A stretch of DNA of 38,009 nt, from the NCBI GenBank assembly GCA_049613665.1, contig JBMZCV010000026.1, positions 1 to 38,009 on the forward strand, in the 5' to 3' direction. This document shows positions 32,941 through 38,009 of the stretch, in pieces. How positions within the stretch are numbered: position 1 is the stretch's first letter; each line of letters starts with the position of its first letter. This DNA comes from JBMZCV01 sp049613665 (lineage in GTDB: Bacteria > Bacteroidota > Bacteroidia > Chitinophagales > UBA2359). Both the position numbers and the translations under genes were made by a program. The notes beneath the pieces were generated by a model. The model saw nothing but the letters and a program-made list of their open reading frames with translations, did no database searches and was not told where the DNA came from.

Positions 32941-35900
32941 CTATTTTGTAAGAACTAATTTGTAGCGTTGCGTTTCGCCATTTTCAGTAGTTAAACTTAC
33001 AAAGTACATACCGCTTGCTAAGTCGCCCGCTTTGAAGTCTATACGTTGTGTTTCGCCACCTTGCGTTAAGCCACTGAATACGTCAGCAACTTTTTGTCCG
33101 TCAATACTGTAAATACTTACATCGGTCATGCTTGTTTCAGCTACGCTAAATTCAATCATTGTAGTTTCACTGAATGGATTTGGATAAGCAGCTAAAGTTT
33201 GCTCACCTAATTCAGTTTTTCCACGTCCACGACGAGCAGGCTCAACCCAGTACCAACCGATAGAAGACTGTTGGTCTTCACCAACACCACAATCAGTAAC
33301 ATAAACTGTGTACCAACCTGTTGCTAAGTCTGTAAGGTCTTCAGTGTCACCCATGTAAGTACCATCTTGGTAGTACCATTCGTAAGTGTAACCACCACCA
33401 GCACAAGGAGTTCCGCCTTCTACTGAAATGTCGATAGCACCGTTAGGATTGTCGCCATCAGATTGTGGTGTAACAGCCGAATCATAAATATCTAAGATAG
33501 CACCTGCACCACCTGGTACATCTGGTTCATTGGTGTAAACAGCATAATTTACATCGCAATCGTCGTAATCAGAGACTGTTACTGTCCAGCTTGCGTTGTC
33601 AGTATATACAATATAGATATAAGCAGTATCGTCAATTTCTACAATAGAATAACGTACATAGCCTGTCACGTCCCAAAGATAGTCGTAAGGAGGTGTACCA
33701 CCTACAATTTCAATTAGATTGATATTGTAAGAGAATGGACTACCAACACTATCATCACCTTCAAAAGTATTTGGCCCTGTTGATAAACCTGGAGAGCCAG
33801 TAGCTACTGTAAATACAACTGGTGTAACAGAAGTTGCATAACAACCTTCGTCGTTTATGCCTATTTCAGCCATCATACCACCGATATAAGGTGCTAAGTC
33901 TGGTTCGTCGCCGATTAAGTAGTTGTAGCTATATGCGTAATAAGTTCCAGCAGGTAAGCTAGTTCCTAATGTTTGGATAATTCCATCGTCATCGATAGCT
34001 ACGATAATACCGTTTTCATCAACAATAATGAAAGCTTGTCCATACTCAGCAGTTGTGTTATTAGTACAACTAGCTTCATAAGTAGCTAGTGCAGTAGCAT
34101 AAGCAGCTTCAGCAGCATCAAGTGCCATATTTGCTAACATAAATTCTTGATATTCAACATTGACTGCATCAATTAATGCTTGGTTGAATGGATTTCCTAA
34201 TTCAGCTTGTAAATCTACTAAGTCAGTACCGCCAAAGCCAGCCGCAACAGCAGCGTCTAATAAAGCAGCACCTCTTTCAGCTACAAGTTGTTGAGCAAAT
34301 AATAAGTCGTTTTCAGCTTGTTCTAATGCTTCAAATAATACAGGGTCACATACTGTCAATACAACAGGTGTGCCTGGGCAGTCTTGAGGTATTACACTCA
34401 AAATACCAGCATCAGCTTCACAACAAGGCAATACGGTAATTGTCATAGAGCAAGAAATAGTATTTCCATTTGCATCTATTGCAGACCAAGTTACGATGTT
34501 GTCGCCTAATGGATATACATCAGAAGCATCATCTGTACCATTGTAATCATTAATAAGTGTTGCTACACCACAATTGTCGCTTACGTTTGGCTGTGGAACA
34601 GTTACGAAAGCAGTTGTGATAGAAGAAGCACAAATGATAGGGTCAGTTGTTACAGTTATATCATCTGGACAAGTCAATGTAGGAGATTCGCCGTCTATTA
34701 CAACTACTGTTGTAGTACACATTGCAGTATTTCCATTTACATCTGTTACAGTCCAAACAATTTCAGTAATACCTGATGGATATACTCCAGAAGCATCGTC
34801 AGCACCTGAGCTTACAAAAATGTTCACAGGCATTCCTTCGGTATCTACTGTTTGTGTAGCTTCAAAAGTAATAGTAGCTACATCACAGTTATCTGTTGCT
34901 TCCAACATTGGTACAGTTACATCAGCAGCACATAATCCTGCATCAGTAGGTACTACGATAGCGTCGCCAAATAATGGGTGTTCTATCGGAGAGTCTGGGC
35001 AGTAAGTAATAATTGGTGCTTGGTCATCAACAACTGTTACGTTCATTGAACAAGAGTTTACGTTTCCGTTTACATCTTCAATATACCATGTTACCAATGT
35101 CGTACCTACTGGATAAGCATCTGTTGCATCAATACCGCCATTGTAATCATTATAAACAGCAGCAACGCCACAGTTATCATTTTCTAAAGTTGGTCTATCA
35201 ACAATTACTTCGCCTTGACATTCGCCAAAGTCAGCTGTATAGCTTATGTCTGCTGGGCAAGTGAAAGTAGGTAATTCTTCATCAATTACTGTAACAGTAA
35301 AGCTACAAGTATTGCTATTTCCAGCAGCATCTGTTACTGTATATGTTACAGTAGTAGTTCCTAATGGGAATATATCGCCAGAGTTGTGTGTGCTAGTGAT
35401 AGTTAAATCAGCAGCAGCTTGAGCAGCTAATAAAGCAGCTTCGGCAGCATCAAAGTCCATTTGTGCTTGGTCTTCTTCTACTTCTAATAAGTTGAATACT
35501 AATTGAGCAGCATTTAACATTGTTAAAGCATCGTCTCTAGCATCAATCAAATCAGGGTCAGTAGGGAAGAATGATAAAGCAGTTTCAGCAGCATTGTAAG
35601 CGTTTTGAGCAGCAGCTAAGTCAGCAGAAGCCAACAATAGTGCAGCTTGAGCAGCAGCTAAGTCATCTTGAGCAGTCAAGTAAGTGTCAATAATTGTTTG
35701 ATCAACACCTTCGCTACAATTGTCAATTGCTGTTGGAGGAGTCCACATAGCAACGCCATCACAGTAATATACTGGATTTTGAGGGTTAGTGAAGTTTGGA
35801 GCAATTGTATTGACTACGATATCAGATGGACACGCTACAAATTCAGGTATTTGATTGTCAATAACTGTTACAGTCATCATACAAGTATTTGTATTTCCGC

Positions 35901-38009
35901 TTACATCTGTTACTGTCCAAACGATTTCAGTGATACCACCTGGATAAACACCGCTTGCGTTGTTAGAACCAGTACCAATAACCATTCCAACAGCTTCGCC
36001 GCCAGTATTTGATACATGAGTTGCTTCAAAAGTTACAGAAGCCACACCACAGTTATCAGAAGTAAATGGTGTAACTACATTTACGCTTGCTTCGCAAGTA
36101 CCATCTTCAGCATTTGTGATAACAGAAGAAGGACAGAAAATGCCAGGTAATTGATTGTCTATTACCATAATGACAGTTTCACAAGTTTCTGTATTTCCAC
36201 CTACATCAGTTACTGTCCAAACGATAGTTGTTGTACCGACAGGATAGACACCGCTTGCAGCAAAGTTGCTACCAACAACGCCAGCGTTAATGACTGTTCC
36301 TAATCCTGGAGGTACGCCACCTGGAGTAGTTCCTTCTGTGTGAGTAGCTACAAATGAGATGCTTTCTACACCACAGTTATCAGAAGCTTGAGGATTTTCA
36401 ACTGTTACAAAACCGCTACAAGAAGTAGTATTTACTTCTACATCAGCAGGACACATATCAATTACAGGAGCATCAACATCTTCAACAATGATGTCCATTG
36501 TTGCTTCTACGATACAGTCACCTTTTTTCACGATAAATGTAACAGCATAAGTACCAACACCTACAACAGAAGGATTGAATGTTCCGTTTTCAGCATCAGA
36601 AATACCATCACCATACCAATAACCACATTCTACTGGGTCAAGCTCAGTAACTGTAACCGTTTCAAAAGTAGCAATAGCACCATCATCAAAAGTAACTGTT
36701 GTTTCTACTTGATAATCCAAAGTAGAGCCAGAAGGTACGTTTAATGTCATTCCGTTTGCTGTAACACTTACAAAGCCAGTAGGACTTTCATAAGTAACTG
36801 AAGTTCCTGCAGGAATAGTTGTAGTATGACCAGCAGGGTAAGTAATGATAGTACCTTGTGGATAAGGTGTAGATACCGTTACTGTAACCTCTAAGTTTTC
36901 AATAGCACCATTTGGACAGAAAGGCCCTGCTGGTGTTAATGTTATTTCCACTTCATCAATGATTTCGATAACTTCTGTTGAAGGAGTACCGCAACCATCA
37001 GATACTGGTGTATAAAGTATTTCTACTAAACCATCACCATTTTGAGGGATATATACATCACCTGTTAATGGAACTTCTGGGCTAGAAGCCAAAGAGTATG
37101 TTCCACCGCCAGCAATAGTATAAGTTGTCAAATCAATTGCACCGTCTTCTACACACCATGTATCTGGTAAGTCGTAGCCAGTTTCTGTAATATCTGTAAT
37201 CCAAATTCTTGCAACAGTTGGTTCTGGGTTGCAATCACCTGGGTTGAATGTATTTACTAATGTATCTAATGCGTATTGAACATCAATGAAATATGGAGGT
37301 ATATCAATGAAATCAAGTTCGTAATTTAATACATCATTATCAATAGTTGGCATAATAGATAAGTTTGTACCTACTACTGTAAATTCACCACCTAAAGTTG
37401 TTTCATCTGTGTACATTGCACTTAAATTCACTGTACCAGAAGGAGATTGACAAACTGTAACAGTTTCAATATCCGTACTTCTTGTAGGATAAACCTCAAT
37501 TGTATGTGTTGTAGATTCAACACAAGGCTCTTCACCTACTGTGTAAGTGATTTCATAGAAACCAGGGTCAAGCACTCTTGCATTATCTCTAAAGATAAAT
37601 TCTTCGATAACACTTCTTGGGTCAGTATTTGTCCAAACAATTCCTGTTAAGTCTTGGAAGTCGCTACCAAATGTATAAACACCTGTAGTTGTAATTGTTA
37701 CAGAAGCAACTAAAGTAGCACCTTGATAACCAGCAATTTGCATACCTGGATTATCTACATTAATAGCGATAAGGTCAAATTCATCTGTTCCATTAGGGCC
37801 ATAAGTGATTGCAACACCACTTCCATCAGTAGCTGCATCTAAAACAGCATCATATTCACCAAAGTTTTGTACTAATTCAAAGAAGTTATTAGCATTACCT
37901 GGTTGAGTAAACATATCAATATTGAAACCAATTTCTTCGTATTCATATATTTCTTCCAATGGATTAGCACTACCATTACTAACAGTCGTACCATCAGCAA
38001 AGTCCACGA
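32941..38009 (-). CDS. Giant T9SS surface protein with six HYR domains and two Ala-rich coiled-coil blocks (5' end outside window)
   Basis: The frame is open to the window edge, so the N terminus is missing; at least 1689 residues are present. In order: a beta-rich Thr/Asp-rich region, then six HYR domains, each with a CP(A/S/D)D(I/V) start, a central DNC, and an end like VTDxxGNTxTCxxTVTVID. The third is split by ~95 Ala-rich residues. A second Ala-rich helical block and an acidic, Tyr-rich PKD-like region follow (TPPYDYLWDV). The C-terminal T9SS type A domain contains AAYPNPFSETTMIEFSV and LASGMYFVSLTTENG and ends with RYKLVLTK. HYR proteins act as surface adhesins or mobile adhesin-like fibres. 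A strong terminator follows. The function is inferred from architecture. Confidence 0.92.
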   Translation of the reverse strand, partial: VDFADGTTVSNGSANPLEEIYEYEEIGFNIDMFTQPGNANNFFELVQNFGEYDAVLDAATDGSGVAITYGPNGTDEFDLIAINVDNPGMQIAGYQGATLVASVTITTTGVYTFGSDFQDLTGIVWTNTDPRSVIEEFIFRDNARVLDPGFYEITYTVGEEPCVESTTHTIEVYPTRSTDIETVTVCQSPSGTVNLSAMYTDETTLGGEFTVVGTNLSIMPTIDNDVLNYELDFIDIPPYFIDVQYALDTLVNTFNPGDCNPEPTVARIWITDITETGYDLPDTWCVEDGAIDLTTYTIAGGGTYSLASSPEVPLTGDVYIPQNGDGLVEILYTPVSDGCGTPSTEVIEIIDEVEITLTPAGPFCPNGAIENLEVTVTVSTPYPQGTIITYPAGHTTTIPAGTSVTYESPTGFVSVTANGMTLNVPSGSTLDYQVETTVTFDDGAIATFETVTVTELDPVECGYWYGDGISDAENGTFNPSVVGVGTYAVTFIVKKGDCIVEATMDIIVEDVDAPVIDMCPADVEVNTTSCSGFVTVENPQASDNCGVESISFVATHTEGTTPGGVPPGLGTVINAGVVGSNFAASGVYPVGTTTIVWTVTDVGGNTETCETVIMVIDNQLPGIFCPSSVITNAEDGTCEASVNVVTPFTSDNCGVASVTFEATHVSNTGGEAVGMVIGTGSNNASGVYPGGITEIVWTVTDVSGNTNTCMMTVTVIDNQIPEFVACPSDIVVNTIAPNFTNPQNPVYYCDGVAMWTPPTAIDNCSEGVDQTIIDTYLTAQDDLAAAQAALLLASADLAAAQNAYNAAETALSFFPTDPDLIDARDDALTMLNAAQLVFNLLEVEEDQAQMDFDAAEAALLAAQAAADLTITSTHNSGDIFPLGTTTVTYTVTDAAGNSNTCSFTVTVIDEELPTFTCPADISYTADFGECQGEVIVDRPTLENDNCGVAAVYNDYNGGIDATDAYPVGTTLVTWYIEDVNGNVNSCSMNVTVVDDQAPIITYCPDSPIEHPLFGDAIVVPTDAGLCAADVTVPMLEATDNCDVATITFEATQTVDTEGMPVNIFVSSGADDASGVYPSGITEIVWTVTDVNGNTAMCTTTVVVIDGESPTLTCPDDITVTTDPIICASSITTAFVTVPQPNVSDNCGVATLINDYNGTDDASDVYPLGDNIVTWSAIDANGNTISCSMTITVLPCCEADAGILSVIPQDCPGTPVVLTVCDPVLFEALEQAENDLLFAQQLVAERGAALLDAAVAAGFGGTDLVDLQAELGNPFNQALIDAVNVEYQEFMLANMALDAAEAAYATALATYEASCTNNTTAEYGQAFIIVDENGIIVAIDDDGIIQTLGTSLPAGTYYAYSYNYLIGDEPDLAPYIGGMMAEIGINDEGCYATSVTPVVFTVATGSPGLSTGPNTFEGDDSVGSPFSYNINLIEIVGGTPPYDYLWDVTGYVRYSIVEIDDTAYIYIVYTDNASWTVTVSDYDDCDVNYAVYTNEPDVPGGAGAILDIYDSAVTPQSDGDNPNGAIDISVEGGTPCAGGGYTYEWYYQDGTYMGDTEDLTDLATGWYTVYVTDCGVGEDQQSSIGWYWVEPARRGRGKTELGEQTLAAYPNPFSETTMIEFSVAETSMTDVSIYSIDGQKVADVFSGLTQGGETQRIDFKAGDLASGMYFVSLTTENGETQRYKLVLTK
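34068..34352 (-). other. Second Ala-rich coiled-coil block of the giant protein
   Basis: This stretch encodes ~95 residues that are mainly Ala, Leu, Glu and Asp, beginning with CDPVLFEALEQAENDLLFAQ and ending with AAYATALATYEASC. It follows directly on CPGTPVVLTV, a beta-type segment bounded by cysteines. A Cys lies on each side of the helical segment, as if it forms a hairpin held by a disulphide. Confidence 0.7.
35413..35700 (-). other. First Ala-rich coiled-coil block, inserted inside HYR domain 3
   Basis: The normal HYR run DNCSEGVDQ, then TITSTHNSGDIFPLGTTTV, is interrupted by ~95 residues of helical sequence such as AQDDLAAAQAALLLASADLA and AQMDFDAAEAALLAAQAAAD. The flanking halves fit together as one HYR domain when the block is removed. 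Confidence 0.75.

Noticed and set aside
34188..35264. Gln/His-rich open frames on the plus strand
   Set aside because: They are shadows of the Ala/Val/Thr-rich codons of the giant HYR protein on the other strand.

Overview
The window looks like chromosomal DNA from an AT-rich member of the Bacteroidota, most likely a Cytophagales-type bacterium. The evidence is two type IX secretion (T9SS) C-terminal sorting domains, a six-HYR giant surface protein, an exosortase K / MSEP-CTERM pair, TAnnTTTG-like -7 boxes in front of several genes, and almost no Shine-Dalgarno sequences. No rRNA, tRNA, CRISPR array, integrase or intact transposase was seen, and species cannot be named from this alone.

Layout. 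1-1.3 kb: end of a palindromic repeat, a class II Fic protein and a small unknown partner. 1.3-4.0 kb (minus): an SRPBCC-fold protein and a 666-residue orphan protein ending in an Apea-like HEPN ribonuclease domain. 4.3-7.5 kb (plus): a Tat-exported TldD-like metalloprotease and its TldE/PmbA-like partner. 7.5-9.7 kb (minus): a type II restriction-modification pair, m5C methyltransferase then PD-(D/E)xK endonuclease. 9.8-14.5 kb (minus): a small secreted protein, the MSEP-CTERM protein, exosortase K and a wrecked YceI gene. 14.7-15.9 kb: an unknown membrane protein. 15.9-20.1 kb (minus): a two-gene Gabija system (gajA and gajB with an ATGA overlap). 20.3-21.5 kb: a GT-B glycosyltransferase. 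21.6-23.5 kb: a Septu-type ATPase/HNH pair (ptuA, ptuB). 23.6-26.3 kb: a POT peptide transporter and a T9SS cargo protein. 27.0-29.2 kb (minus): a class A penicillin-binding protein, bracketed by ~157-bp direct repeats. 29.8-32.8 kb: a single-chain nuclease-methyltransferase related to type ISP/IIG enzymes. 32.9 kb to the end (minus): the C-terminal ~1689 residues of a giant HYR-domain T9SS adhesin-like protein.

At least four loci are recognisable anti-phage or restriction systems (type II R-M, Gabija, Septu, type IIG/ISP-like). The Fic and HEPN genes are two further candidates. They are interleaved with ordinary cell-envelope and metabolic genes rather than packed together. The intergenic spaces carry two families of short palindromic repeats. 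One (core GCTAACGCATTGA, then TTCA, then GTGTTAGC) occurs four times. The other (GGTGGTAGGCACTT hairpins) occurs at the left edge and on both sides of the penicillin-binding protein. These repeats could be recombination points that helped load defence genes here, but that is inference.

The least explained items are the orphan HEPN protein, the unknown membrane protein beside the exosortase K cluster, the extra C-terminal block in GajA, and two Ala-rich coiled-coil blocks in the giant surface protein, one of which splits a HYR domain.
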